Positions 33,310-45,819 of a stretch of DNA of 64,000 bases are shown in pieces. Below the pieces are notes generated by a model. The model did not search any database, was not told the DNA's origin, and was given only the letters and a program-made list of their open reading frames with translations. The number at the start of each line of letters is the position of its first letter. Position 1 is the first letter of the stretch. The DNA comes from Hofstenia miamia (taxonomy: Eukaryota; Xenacoelomorpha; Acoela): positions 2,242,830 through 2,306,829 of the forward strand of contig SCFE01000023.1 of NCBI GenBank assembly GCA_004352715.1. Direction: 5' to 3'. The translations under genes and the position numbers were made by a program.

Positions 33310-33960
33310 TAGAAATATATTATATACTGATACCAACTCTAAAGGCGTCAAAAAATGTACGACAAAAAAACATTACAAAATAAAATATTGCACTCTTGGG
33401 CTATGACGTTTTAATTTCTATTAGTTGAATAATGTGGATTATAAAATTTAAAACCACTCTTTTAAATTTAATTAATTCTTTTCTAGAATTATAGAAATAT
33501 CGTTTGACACTTTTTAAAATATCTTCAATGATTTCATTAGCTTTAATTCTTTAAGTAGATCATTCCAAAGTTTTATAGAGGTATTAATAAATGAGTAATC
33601 TCTCTCATCAGAAAATTGGTTCAATGAAATGCTGCAAAATTTTTTTTGGATATTTTGAGATTTATGTAGATAGATTTTGCCTTGAAAAGCATATAATGAT
33701 TAAATGCAGTACAAAATCGAAAGCAAGCAATGCTGCGCCCAATAAGCTTTGGATAACTGAAAAGAATAAAGCTTTTAAACATTTTATGAATTCTCGAACC
33801 AGCAAGAATTTTGCCGAATAAAAAATTTCTAGAAATGCTTTAAACATTGAATTGCGTAGATTATTCAACGAATTCATCAAAAACGCAAAATATAATGGAA
33901 GCAAATGCATGAAATCACAAATAAGAGATCTAAATTCAACTCTTTTGATGTAAAAAGATC
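33310..33960 (-). mobile_element. LINE 3' fragment, second copy
   Basis: Shares blocks with 27060-27300 (CTTGGGCTATG, TTGAATAATG, ATTATAAAATTTAAAA, CATTCCAAAGTTTTATA), i.e. the 3' end of the minus-strand LINE family. No intact frame. Confidence 0.55.
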
Positions 33961-34012
33961 ACCATCGTAACAATCTTACTGACAATATCTAATGCATTAA
34001 GCAAGACGTTTA

Positions 34013-34767
34013 CTGTGCTGCAAACGTTCACCGGTCAACTGGTGCTACCAGTTACTGTTTGGACATGTTGAATGGCTAGTTGAACCATTTCATTACCGGT
34101 CTAATTACTAAAAATATCGGTATAGTTTCGGGAAATTATTCAGCAAAATTGCATAAAATGAGCTCCTTTTTAAAATATCAATTAGCTTTTCATTCAACAG
34201 GGCTGTCTATTATAATTTACGAATAATAATGGCAGGTGATTCTATTTTTGAAAGTTAATCTTGTTACCGGTATATATAAATCGCGTTGATTTCGAAATTA
34301 CAAATCCGCTCTACCAAATATTAAATCATATTGCGTTTGATTTTTTCAACTGAATACATGCAGTGGTATTTCAATTGCACGCTTCTCCAAATACTTCATG
34401 TTATTTCACTGGGTAGATGGCAATAATGTTGAAAAGCTTGTAGTTTTAAGAAATGCGTTTATTAATCTTTTGTAAAAAATTATTAATCGTACATTAGTTA
34501 TTTTGGTTTATTGATATTTTATACAATGCAAAGCAAGGGTAAAATTTTATTGCAATAACAAATAACATGTATTTACAAAAACGGTCACCATAAGTAAAAA
34601 ATAATAATATATAAAGCTACAGTTAATATAATTTTGCTAACAAATTTGTTTAGTTTACATGCATGGAAAAATTGACCTGTAACTGGTTAAACGGCTGATA
34701 AACGGTGAGTGCTTAACTCAATTGGTTACTGGATACCAAAAAACATTTCTGACCAGTTGCAGCCCTG
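34013..34767. mobile_element. Possible hAT-like non-autonomous element
   Basis: CTGTGCTGCAAACGTTCACC on the left is inverted by GACCAGTTGCAGCCCTG on the right, and ACCGGT motifs recur near both ends. Flanking 8-mers GACGTTTA and GTCTTTAT do not match well. Confidence 0.4.
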
Positions 34768-34879
34768 GTCTTTATTAACCTAGGAAAATATAATTGCAGC
34801 CTAATTAAGTACGAAAACACCTCCCTCAAAATTTTACACATGAAATTCGTTCTTCTTATCAACAAGTCATGCAATTATT

Positions 34880-36010
34880 GAATTAATCCATAAACTTAAA
34901 ACCATCAAATCAAGCGGTGCCTCAAGCATACCCTCATGGGCTCTTAAAATTACTGCAGAAATCATTGAAAATCCCTTTAATTATATCTTTATTGAATACA
35001 TAAATTGTAATTACTTTCCGGATAACCTGAAACTTGCTTATGTTACTCTTATTTTTAAGAAAAACGATCCATCGATTGCCACTAATTATCCGCCAATCTC
35101 AATTACTTCTCCAATAAGCAAAACATTCGAAAGATTATTACATAATCAAGTAACGGAACATTTAAATAAGTATAATTTATAAGGTTTTCGAGTTGTTAAA
35201 AACTCGAATGAGCATGTAAAACGCGGAAGAGAAATCATTAATATTCGAATTCGATTGAAAATTCATTTAAAAATACAATAAAAATTACATTATTTAATAT
35301 TTTATCAATCACAAATAATGATTTCTTAGCTTATAAAATCTTGAATTATTGTATAATAAATATTGTTTTACATTAAAAAGTCGGTATTAGAAAACACTGG
35401 ATCGAACTCGAAATTTTTTTCAAAAAATTACTTGAACCCTTAACTTGAAAAAACTCGAACTCGGACCGAGTAACTTGAACTCGACTTCGAAAATCTTGGT
35501 AATATATTATCAAACTTGAACTTTGATTTCGCAAAAATTGCTTAACTATTACATTATTAAATGCTACTGAAAAATGGAGAGCATCACTCGATTCTAATAA
35601 GTTTATACTGGTAGCTATGGGCTGCATATAGATCTCTCATGGGCTTTCGATTCTATGGATCATGACACACTAATTCAAAAACTATCTCAGGAATTTCTTC
35701 TAGTAATAAGCAACTGATAACTAGTTTTCCTCAATCAAAGTTTCCAGAGAGTCAAACTAACGATATTTTTTTGGAATGGTTATCGGTTTACAACGGGGTA
35801 TCTCAAGGAATGATTCTAGGTCCTCTTCTTTTTACTTTATGTAGATGGCATGTATTTTATAACTAATTGCAATTTAATCCCATATAACGACGACACGTGT
35901 AATTTCAGCGATAGTGAAATCTATAGAATTGAATTTTAACAAATTGTCAAAGTATTTTTGCACGAATAAGTTGCCTATTAATGCATTTTCAGTTATTCAG
36001 ATAAATATAT
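34880..36010 (+). mobile_element. Degenerate LINE RT fragment with insertion
   Basis: The plus strand shows SSIPSWALKITAEII, CNYFPDNLKLAYVTLIFKKN and SKTFERLLHNQVTEHLNKYN, then, after an inserted element at 35181-35499, a frameshifted SWAFDSMDHDTLI, NGVSQGMILGPLLF and YNDDT in place of YADDT. Same general LINE type as 31822-32943, but decayed. Confidence 0.7.
35181..35499. mobile_element. Short inverted-repeat element with ACTCGAA motifs
   Basis: AAGGTTTTCGAGTT at the left and ACTTCGAAAATCTT at the right are inverted. The motif AACTCGAA and variants recur inside. It splits the RT fragment. No clean target duplication seen. Confidence 0.45.
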
Positions 36011-36479
36011 TTGAATAAAGAATCTCTTATCATATATATTAAAGGAAATTTACAATTTGATTTTTGAAACAAATAAACATTATTAATTGACTATTTCTAA
36101 TTTATTCATTCATTTGCATATAAAATCGCAACCAATGAATATTTTTTGAAAATTGGCAAAGAGGTATATTTCACGTGCCAAAGCTTATTTCGTTATCTTT
36201 AATAGCTTAGAAATAAGGGGGGGGGCGAATCGACCTCTCAGTGCACTATTGAGATTTTATACCTCAGTTCATTTAAGGTTAACATATGTATAACGTGTTG
36301 ATTAGGTGAATGTTTTCATTTTAATAACTAATAATTTATCTGAATAGCATCATTAATGTCGCAAAACAAACACACATAGACAAATCACGTATATTTATTT
36401 ATTAAAGTAAAATGCTTTCTATAAACAGAAAAAGTGTACTAAAAGATCACTATTAAGTAATAACTGTTAATTATTTCAT

Positions 36480-37400
36480 TTTTGTTGCAGGGGATGATAA
36501 TTCTGGGTTACTATAGTAAGTCATGCTAGTTTCAAAATTTATTTGCCATTTTAAAGAAAATTCATTGTCAGTAATTTTTGATTGATAAGAGAAGATGATA
36601 TAATCAACTAATGAAGTAATTCTTTGAATGAAGTTATTCCATAATTTTACTGCAGAATTAAGAAATGAGTTTATAATAATTTTACTTCTAAATTTTCTTC
36701 ATTGATATATACCACGTCTAATATTGTATTTTAAGGAGATTTTATCTTTTAATTGATAAAATATTTCTAATATCTTATGGCATGATTCTATCTGGATGTA
36801 AGAATATATAATCTTTTGTGATTCGTCTTTTAATCACATTGTTGTTACTATTGATATTTCTGTCCATCGATTTAAAAATCTTCCTTAACTTGATTTTAGA
36901 ATTTTCAGATGTGTTTTTAATAAGTAATAAGAATATGTATATTTTGATACAAACAGGATTTAAGCAACATTGCGTTCCATTTTCTTAGCAATAAATCGAG
37001 TTTTTTTACATCAATTTGATATTTGCAACCGTTTTTTGAATTAATGAATTTACATGTTGTACGAATTAAATGCACACTAAACCTTGAAACACGAGACATC
37101 AAGATCAAGTTATTTAAAAATCATGGAGAGTATTTCCATAAAATCCTTGAAATGAACTTGGTACACCAAAGAAAACTATAATTATAAATTAAACTTACCA
37201 CTATTTCAAAAATTTGGAAAATTATAATTATTGTAAAATCTAGTAAATTTAGATTGAAAAATTTTTTTGTATACTTTTTCCTTAAATTGAATATTCCTCA
37301 TTTCTTATCTTTGTTATTGTGTTTCCTGACATTACTCTGGAAATTTAGCAGTATTTCATTGTTATAAGTATTAACAGAATAAAGAATATCTTATCTTATC
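36480..37400. mobile_element. LINE 3' fragments
   Basis: The minus-strand family 3' end is recognisable at 36480-36740 (TTATTCCATAATTTTACTGC, AGAAATGAGTTTATAATAAT). A plus-strand TCTTATCTTATC tail closes the block at 37390-37400. Coding sense is lost. Confidence 0.5.
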
Positions 37401-37584
37401 TACAGAAACGTGGCCAATTTAGATTTTATAAGTTTTTTGGTAACTTTTTCTCTGATAATATTTGGTTGAATGAATAAAAATATTATTTCTTTGTTTTAAG
37501 AAACATGAACATTCTTTTTTGGTAGAAATAGTATTTAAATCATCAGACAAGAGACCATCCAAACAAATTGTGCTTCTCGCTAAA

Positions 37585-38100
37585 TAATTTGCCTCTAAGA
37601 GTAAATCCACTAAAAACTCAATTCTGTGTTCTTAAATCAAAAATCTGATACTTCAAAATAAAAACCTAATTTTACCGGCATTCAAATAAAACAGATTGAG
37701 TCTTTTAAATACCTCGGAATTATTTTTGACATAAATTCAAATTTTGAAGAGCGACTAAGTCATGTTATTAGAAAAATGGCCATATCGATTAAAGCAATTA
37801 ACTTAGTTTCTCAAAAACTTCCAACTAAGGCCAAAATCTAATTAATATGCAGTACTGGAAATATGTATTGGACCACCCTGCTTTTTTGAATAAATAATGA
37901 ACATTCATTGGATAGAGAGTGTCTAAGATTATAATTAAGTGTTACTTGTGATTAAGAAAGGAAAATCTGCAAGTCTAATACCATAAAATTTCTAGAATAA
38001 CAATTGGCTATTAATTTTTAATCAAAATTAGAAAATGTGTATTGGAAAAATGTATTCGGCCACATGAAAAAATTTTAACAAATGAACAAATCCGAAAAGA
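37585..38100 (+). mobile_element. LINE RT 3' fragment
   Basis: At 37673-37840 the plus strand reads FTGIQIKQIESFKYLGIIFD and RKMAISIKAINLVSQKLPTK, the region after the YADD block in LINE RTs. Stops follow. Confidence 0.6.
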
Positions 38101-38129
38101 GTAAATTCAAAATAAGATGCATACATTAA

Positions 38130-38390
38130 TAATTGATGGAATATAAGCACTTAGCAACAAAATTCTTGACTCATCTGCAAATACAAGATTAGACCATTGT
38201 TCAGATGAATTGTCTCTCATTAATTTGGCCCACCTCAGTCGGCATAATCTTTGCTTTTACGTTAAGAATGGCTCTCTGGGTCCCAATTGAGTTCTTTTTC
38301 ACGATGTTTCGCACAGTTCTTGCTTTCATGAGGTGGCCATCAGCCCATTCCTTGTTATGTTCACTTTGAAAGGCACACAAAAGCTGATTG
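38130..38390 (-). mobile_element. Tc1-like transposase fragment
   Basis: The minus strand reads RTVRNIVKK and, in another frame, RLRWAKLMRDNSSEQWSNLV and FADESRIL, matching the Tc1 helix-turn-helix end and the WSDES catalytic Asp motif. No ends were identified. Confidence 0.6.
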
Positions 38391-39027
38391 GGAGGTTTTG
38401 GAGGTCTTCATAAAAATTTAACCGGAATAATCCCACAGTTACCATATGGCAGCAATAATGTTTTTAATGAAATATTTTCATAAATGAATTGTTTAGTGAA
38501 TTGAATAATATATTTTAAAATTGAATTTAAACATTCAAAGTTGAAATAAGTTACATAAGATGTTCTATTGTTGAAAATTTTTGCTGATAAAACACGAGTG
38601 ATTTTTTCCACCACATGAATAGTTTATGTAAACAATTCAAATAAACCACATGTATTATGAACATTAGACCATCTTTTACGCATTAAGATATGTGATAATA
38701 AATCTTAGCAATTATGATTATTTTAACATTTTTGGCAATGCTAGTCACACAAATAATTTCCCCTATGCATTTACAAAATTGCAAAGCTCAGATGGCGCAA
38801 AAATAGTACTTCTGGATTCTCTAGAATGCCTGAATTTGTGCATTATGGTAGAAAAGAATATTGGAAATTTCTAATGAAAAAAAGATGTGCTGAAAATAGT
38901 TGGAAAGGAATTCTGCGTACTTCTTGCACTAAATTTTATGTTGCTTTATGCATCAAGTGTTTGTAATGGGAATGCCTAGCAACATCACATGGCAACAGTC
39001 TTTTGAAATTTACAAGGTACAAAACTC
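38391..39027. other. Downstream flank of the rhomboid gene, nothing recognised
   Basis: AT-rich, no supported gene. Confidence 0.5.
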
Positions 39028-39033
39028 TTTATT
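39028..39033 (-). promoter_or_regulatory. Candidate poly(A) signal of the rhomboid gene
   Basis: The minus strand reads AATAAA about 195 bases past the rhomboid stop. No other canonical hexamer was noticed nearer. Confidence 0.4.
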
Positions 39034-39227
39034 TAGGGTGTGCAACAAAGCAAAAGATATGATAACTAAAAATCAAAAACATTTTCAAATATAATATAAT
39101 AAAAATGCAACATTAAAATTGTATTTAGTTCAATTTAAAATAACCGAAAATAATTTTTTTTATAAAATTTAAACAAATTTAAAAATTTTGCATGATAAAG
39201 AAGCGAAAGCTAAGTCTGACGTAGAAT

Positions 39228-39437
39228 TCACTGATCACCATCAAGAAAGAACTTTTCAAAGAAGAAAATGCCAATTAAAGCAAAATCAAGTATAACATAT
39301 AAACAAAGGGCAAACCAGAACAGCCATTTTTCGTGAAGTTTCTTTTTTATATTTCGAAGAATTACAATTCCTACCAGCAGCCCAGTCAAGGCACCAAATA
39401 GGTGAGCTGAAATTGAAACTCGACTAACTTGAGGTAC
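39228..39437 (-). CDS. RHBDL: Rhomboid exon 5 (catalytic histidine, stop)
   Basis: Acceptor attttag, then V-P-Q-V-S-R-V-S-I-S-A-H-L-F-G with catalytic His307 in the last core helix. A basic loop (RNIKKKLHEKW) and one more hydrophobic helix, typical of the extra seventh helix of secretase-type rhomboids, follow. The frame ends DGDQ and TGA at 39230-39228. The exon lies 8.9 kb from exon 4, the largest intron of the gene. Confidence 0.94.
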   Translation of the reverse strand, partial: VPQVSRVSISAHLFGALTGLLVGIVILRNIKKKLHEKWLFWFALCLYVILDFALIGIFFFEKFFLDGDQ

Positions 39438-42400
39438 CTAAAATATTAAATCACATATCAAAATATTACATTGCGAATTGTAGAATTACTTTTAACAAAC
39501 GTGCCAACAATTGGGTTTCCCAAGGTCAAATTAACTGTCAAAGCGGAAAACCAAGATTATATACTTTTGGTAAAAGCTATTTTTCAACCTATGTCTTGAG
39601 TGATCAGTGCCATTTTTCATTATTTATAGTCTAAAAACATTCATCTACAGCAGCTCTGACGCCATCGTTCTACGAAACGGAATTTTGAAAATTTCAGATT
39701 GTTCATCTAAGGATGTTATTAGATCATATTCAATATTTGAAGTTCTAATTTCAATTGATGTAAGTATTTGACAAAAGTCTTTTAAATAATATTTTATGCA
39801 CGAAGTAACGAATTAGGATATCATATGCGCAGAAAAACAATACCATATTATATATATATATATATATAGCTCAAGTAAAAAAAGTGGCCACTTTTCAAAA
39901 TTTATCTAAAGTTACTAGATGGTACTGGCACAATTAATAGTTCAAAATATTGCCAAATAATCGAGGAATTTGTACCATACGCAACCTGCTGATATCCCGA
40001 TTCATGGATCTTAGAACAAGATGGAGCAACCCCTCATACCTCAAAATCGACAAAGGAATTTTTTTACCAATTATAATATTCAAGTTATGCAATGGCCACC
40101 GAATTCGCCAGATCTAGTACCCATAGAGAGCGTGTGGCGGAGTCTGAAGGATTTCGTTGAGAAAAAAATCCCCCAAATCTGAAAGAATTAAAGAGTTACA
40201 TCCTTGAATCGCAACACCAAATAACTCAAGAGGTGAGAGTACGTTTAATGGATTCAGTTTCAAAACGTTTATCTGAATGTCACGGTTTGCATGACAAACT
40301 TGTCAAATACCTTTGTCACCAGGTTACAAACTGAGACAATTATATTTTCAAATATATTTTATAAGCCTTTATTTGTCTTTCGTTTGTTAACAAAAATGTG
40401 TTTATAATATGGCAACTTTTTTAATATATATATATANNNNNNNNNNNNNNNNNNNNNNNNNNNNNNNNNNNNNNNNNNNNNNNNNNNNNNNNNNNNNNNN
40501 NNNNNNNNNNNNNNNNNNNNNNNNNNNNNNNNNNNNNNNNNNNNNNNNGTGAATCGATAAATAATAAATTTTCGCTTATCATCGATTTCAATTTTTTAAG
40601 AATTTTTTATTTACAAAGGTAACATTCTTGCGAGCAACAGTCCGAGCATCTTATTGGCATTTTATTAGAATGTACACAACCCTGACATAGAAGAAAACAG
40701 TCAGTGCCGCAATTAAGAGTAACAATATATACTTCATAGCAGACTTCTTTGGTGATTAGTAGCCAATAAAAATTTCAATAATACATTTTGTTGTAGAATT
40801 CTAACGACTTTGTGAATTAATCTTGTTTTTTGTGATTGCCGGCTAATTTTTCAACTTGCACTTATTACCGCGTGCGCATTTATGATTTCGCTTATGAATT
40901 TTAAGTCTATTATCTTCACTTTCCTTCAACATAGAATAGAATAGAAGAATATCTACTTAGAGTGCGAAATCAGTCCATAAAAATACGAATTTAAAATAGG
41001 GTCAGAAAGAAATCATAGCGCAATATACTTAAATTAAGGCAGATGTTTACATCATAGATAGAATCGGGTTGCTTCAGACGAGGTCAGATTCTGGAAAAGT
41101 TCTGGTCAGGTGGAGTTACTCAAATTATACTCGAGCCGAAGTGATATTTTTGGATCACACTTTCAGAAAAATTTAAACATTCTTTAATTGTAGATATTGA
41201 TAAGTGGGTTTATGCATCACATGCATGAAGCTGTGAAAGTCACTAATTTTGATTTGCAAAATAAGTTCGCCTGCTACAAGGATTGTGATATTTCCGTTAC
41301 TACTGACATCCTATTGGCTTTTTGAAAAATACATAAAAAATAAATTAACTTAGCAAAAACGTGTGGTGGTCAATCAAAGAGAGACTTCTCTTCTGCAGGG
41401 TTAACTGTTACAGACCATCGTTCAAGCTTAGAATTACTAAATTCCGATCATTATCTGGGAATTAAGAAGGGATTCTAAAATTTTAATATATTATTTTGTT
41501 TGTTATGTTTCATATCTGTAAATCTTTCATGCTAAAGTAATTCAAAGCCAGATCACAAAAAGCTGTCAATGCTCATTTACTTCTAAATTGACGATAATCA
41601 AAAAATCTAAACCGCTAATTTTTTAAAATTTAGTAATATTTTTGTTATGACTATGTTGTTTTACCAGTTTGTAATTAGTCACAATTGACTAAAGTTTACC
41701 TCACCTATCAATCTTATCTGCAATATAAAGGCGATTCATTTTCAAAATACTGATGAACTTCCTTAAAACTAACAATATGCAATGCGGAATGCAGGTCTAA
41801 GTGCATTCATCTTAATTGGTATTAACTCAATTGTTATAGTACGAGATCTGATTGTTCACTCAACGGCGCTTTTAACCCTCGCTTATCGCCGCTTGCGCTT
41901 TATCATTTTTTTGCGCCGCTTATGCAGCTTACGCTTGCGCTTGTCAATACACTGATATATATATATTTTTTTTTTGATTTTATATATTTTGATCATGCGG
42001 AATAACGTTCTTTTTAAAGCTTTTGCTGAAAGTTTTAGGCCATGTTTTTAGTACGTCATCAGCCGTGATAAAAAAGCAATTTAGAAATCGGTTGTTGTTG
42101 AATAAGTTGAAAACATCATCTTCACTGATGAAAAATTATTCTTTGTTGAGCAATTCCACAATGATCAAATCAATAGTGATTGCTAAGAATTTTAAGAAAT
42201 ACCCTCAAATACTGAAAAAGTGTTCAGAACCCAAAAAGCTGCATCAGTTATGGTATGGACGGCTATTTCTGACAGAAGAATGCCTTCCGCAGGCAATGCG
42301 TCTTAAATATATGAGTACTTGTTTATCGTTTGTTTACTTGATGAAAAGCATCTACGTGTTATCCTCCGTTGGAATCCTTTATGACAACAAATGATCTTTC

Positions 42401-45400
42401 TGTTGAAGTTGTTCGTTTTTTGAGCTCCATGGTGTTTTAGCGCGCTTTTAACAACATAAGTAAGCTGAAGAAGATCTTTAAAATCCTTGAAAAATTGAGG
42501 CATTGAGGCAAACTAATCGAAACAAATCTCGTGATAAGAAGCTGTATGCATCTTTTTAGTGACAGTGTTGTCTCCACCTAGATTCGGTGCTTCAAATCGA
42601 CTTCTAGTGAGTTGTTTCTATTATATTTACACATTTTTACATAATTACGGGAACACATGTAATAATCTAGAATTTGCAAAAATATCTGAATTCATTGATG
42701 AAAATCTAATCAATATTACATTGATAGACAGCAAAGTGAACATAATTAATCCCATGAGTCAGTTGGATCAGATTGGGCCTCCCATATAATTAACTGGCCT
42801 ATGAACCAAAGTGGTATCTCTTCATGATTACTGTATTACGGCCATATTGTTGATTGTAAAAGCAAGTGTATGATATCATATAACACAGCCATTATTGTCC
42901 CATTGCTGGCTTGCTGATTGTATATATCGTCTTACATTATACTACATAATGGCCGAAAGCTTTATATATACATAACCGAAAGCGTGATTTTCCTACATTT
43001 GAATGTGTCATATATCGTCCTATAGTGTCCTATATATGGTCGACTGTGTCATATGTCTTTTATAATAAGCTCCCTCGACGATTGATGGTTTGGGTGATGC
43101 TATTTGATTGACATATTTTGTTTATCATCATGTTTATTTGTTTGTTAGTGATAGAATTGATTGTTTCTCATGCGCTAACTAAGAAAAGGTTGTCAGCTAG
43201 CTATTATAATGTATAATAATATTAACATCTCTGTAGAAGGTTTTGCCTGGAACACGTCCGATTGCTTTCAACCAATCGGCGTTAGTATCATTTTTGTTGT
43301 CCAATTCCATTATTTATAAAAGAATCAATTTAATCATTTTTAGGCGTGCCTTATACTAGAAAGACAATCTATTTTAGTTGTGCTTAACGAAGTTGGTAAT
43401 GGAGGTTTGTGGAAGCAATACAGATCGACAATTTTACGTAGCACCATTAAGTCAAGAATAGAAAATTCCATGAATAGTTCCACAGCGGTTCGCGTTCCAG
43501 TACTAAAGAAATGGAGGAAAGAAAAGTCTAGGGGCGATATTCTCTCTATTAAAATTTGGGACAATTTTGTTTCCTTCTTGTGCTGCAAATATTGCTCGAC
43601 CCTATTTCGTTGGCATCATTTTGAGGTGACCAAATGATTGGATTAACAATAGCGGAACGAGTGCGGCCAGGTAACATATCCAATGTTGTTCTAAATGGAA
43701 ATCATCTTCAGCTAACGAAGATCTGAAAGCCATCTTTGAAGCCCATGCGATGGTGCAGAAGCCCATGGCGAAATCGGAGAAGGATGCATAGAAGGATTTC
43801 ATCGTAGAGCAACTTAGCTGTGATCCTACAGTTTTGCTCATTGCAAGCGCAGACCTAGTAAGTAATGTTGGTAATTTTGTAGGGCAACAAACTCATCAGA
43901 CTAAAAAACTTGTCGATTTTTCGATGTCTTGTCAAGTGGTCACTCGACACTTGTTAGAGAAAGGAAAATTGGCCAGTGACTTTCTGCACCAATATCAGCT
44001 CTATTTAACTGAAAACCCGAATTATGCCTTGATTATCACTTGTCATCAATTCAACAAGGGCTATGAGGGTATTTGTATTGTAGTGTCTGGTGTTAATTCT
44101 AACTGGGATTTTGTTACATTTCCGATTGTTCTGGAGGATCTATCCCATGTTTCTCATTCTGCACTGCTCACCCATGATTGGTTAGTTGATGCAATTCAAC
44201 CGGTGTCATTTACTCATCCCCTTTTGGTTTGCACCGATAATGACAACACCATGCTCGCTTTATTTGATGGTTTATACGACTCTGGCGATATCTCTGTTTA
44301 TCGTACCGGATGCACGGAGCACGCCTTAAAGACATACATTGAACATGCCTTCATGCAATGTGAAAAAGATCCAGTTTTTGAACGCTTCATGTTCAATGTG
44401 GGACAAGTGGAAAGTCATTATTATCGACAAATCAACTCTGCTGATGCACTATCCTACTCCATTCCGCAAAAGCCAACAACTCGCCCATGGCGATCTTATT
44501 TTTTATCGCTTAAGAGCTACAGTGAATAACTATCAATATTATGTGGTTAACGAGGATATCGAAAGTATGCTCTCCGGACAAGCAAATGTCAAATCTATGC
44601 TCAACATGTAAGGATTATTTTGATCAAATGAAATTCGATCGTCCCAATTCACCTCTTGCTTTTAAGAATTGAACACGAAGTGGATTCATATAATTCATTA
44701 GCGCAATTTATTGCAAAAACTCTGTGATTGAAAATTGTAAACATTCTTTGGCTTTACTGAGGTGTTGGCGGCATCTGCCACTGCTTATCTTTCAGGAGTA
44801 GACTATTGCACGAAAATTCAGGATATGGCATCGCAAACTGCAAATGATATTGCCAACAAGCCTCGGTCAGTGAAAGACTGACAAAAGTTTTGGAAGAATT
44901 TTTCTTCGAAGCTGTCCTCCAATTCATATGTGAGTTACAATTACCTGTTAACTTTGATGCTCCTGCAGCTGCCCCACCGTCTATCATGCCTAACGCATCT
45001 ATAGGAAGACATACAACGCCGGATAAGACATCCATAACATATTTGTTTTATCATGACCACACATATGCAGTCAATAGATCTTTGGCAAAACAGCCTAGAA
45101 TATCAGTATTGGCTGAGCAACTTGTCGAATTTGACAGAGCGAAGTTTGCATCGATGATTTTGGATTTGTGGAAAGGATTGTCAAAAAATCCAAAGCTTAT
45201 CAAATTAGGCAAAGTCGCACAATTTTTGAGCTGCGTACGGTTCTCGTCCTCGTCATTTGAACGAATCTTTAGTCAGGCAGGTCTAATGCTTAGTAAGTTT
45301 TGAAGAAATCTGAAACTCAAAAAATCAGCAACACGGTCAATTTACAATACTACTTAAAATATAAACACATGCTACAATATTTTCAGCTGGACAATACATC

Positions 45401-45785
45401 TGTAACCTTAGTATCCAATGAACAGGATTGCTGGATGGCAAAGAAGATTAGATTGGTATTTTGATTTTTGAATTTTCTGATTAATCTTTGTTTTTCTAAG
45501 AAATCGAAGTGTCATTTTTAATGTAACTATGAACTACTCCTAAAAAATAGTTGCTATTGTGAAGTCCATAAATGATCTGGACATTACAAAAAATATTCTA
45601 CACATCTCATGGCCTGCAATTGAGTAACATTGCGGACTTGATTTAGTTAAAAGTATAAACATATTAATCAAATTGTACTGTTTTACAAGGTATTATATCT
45701 TAAAATGAGGGTTTAGTGTATTCTAATCTAATAGCTAATCCGGCACCTTTCAGGTCCTGATGATACCAGATCAGTGAAGGTCAAC

Positions 45786-45819
<34 letters not shown>
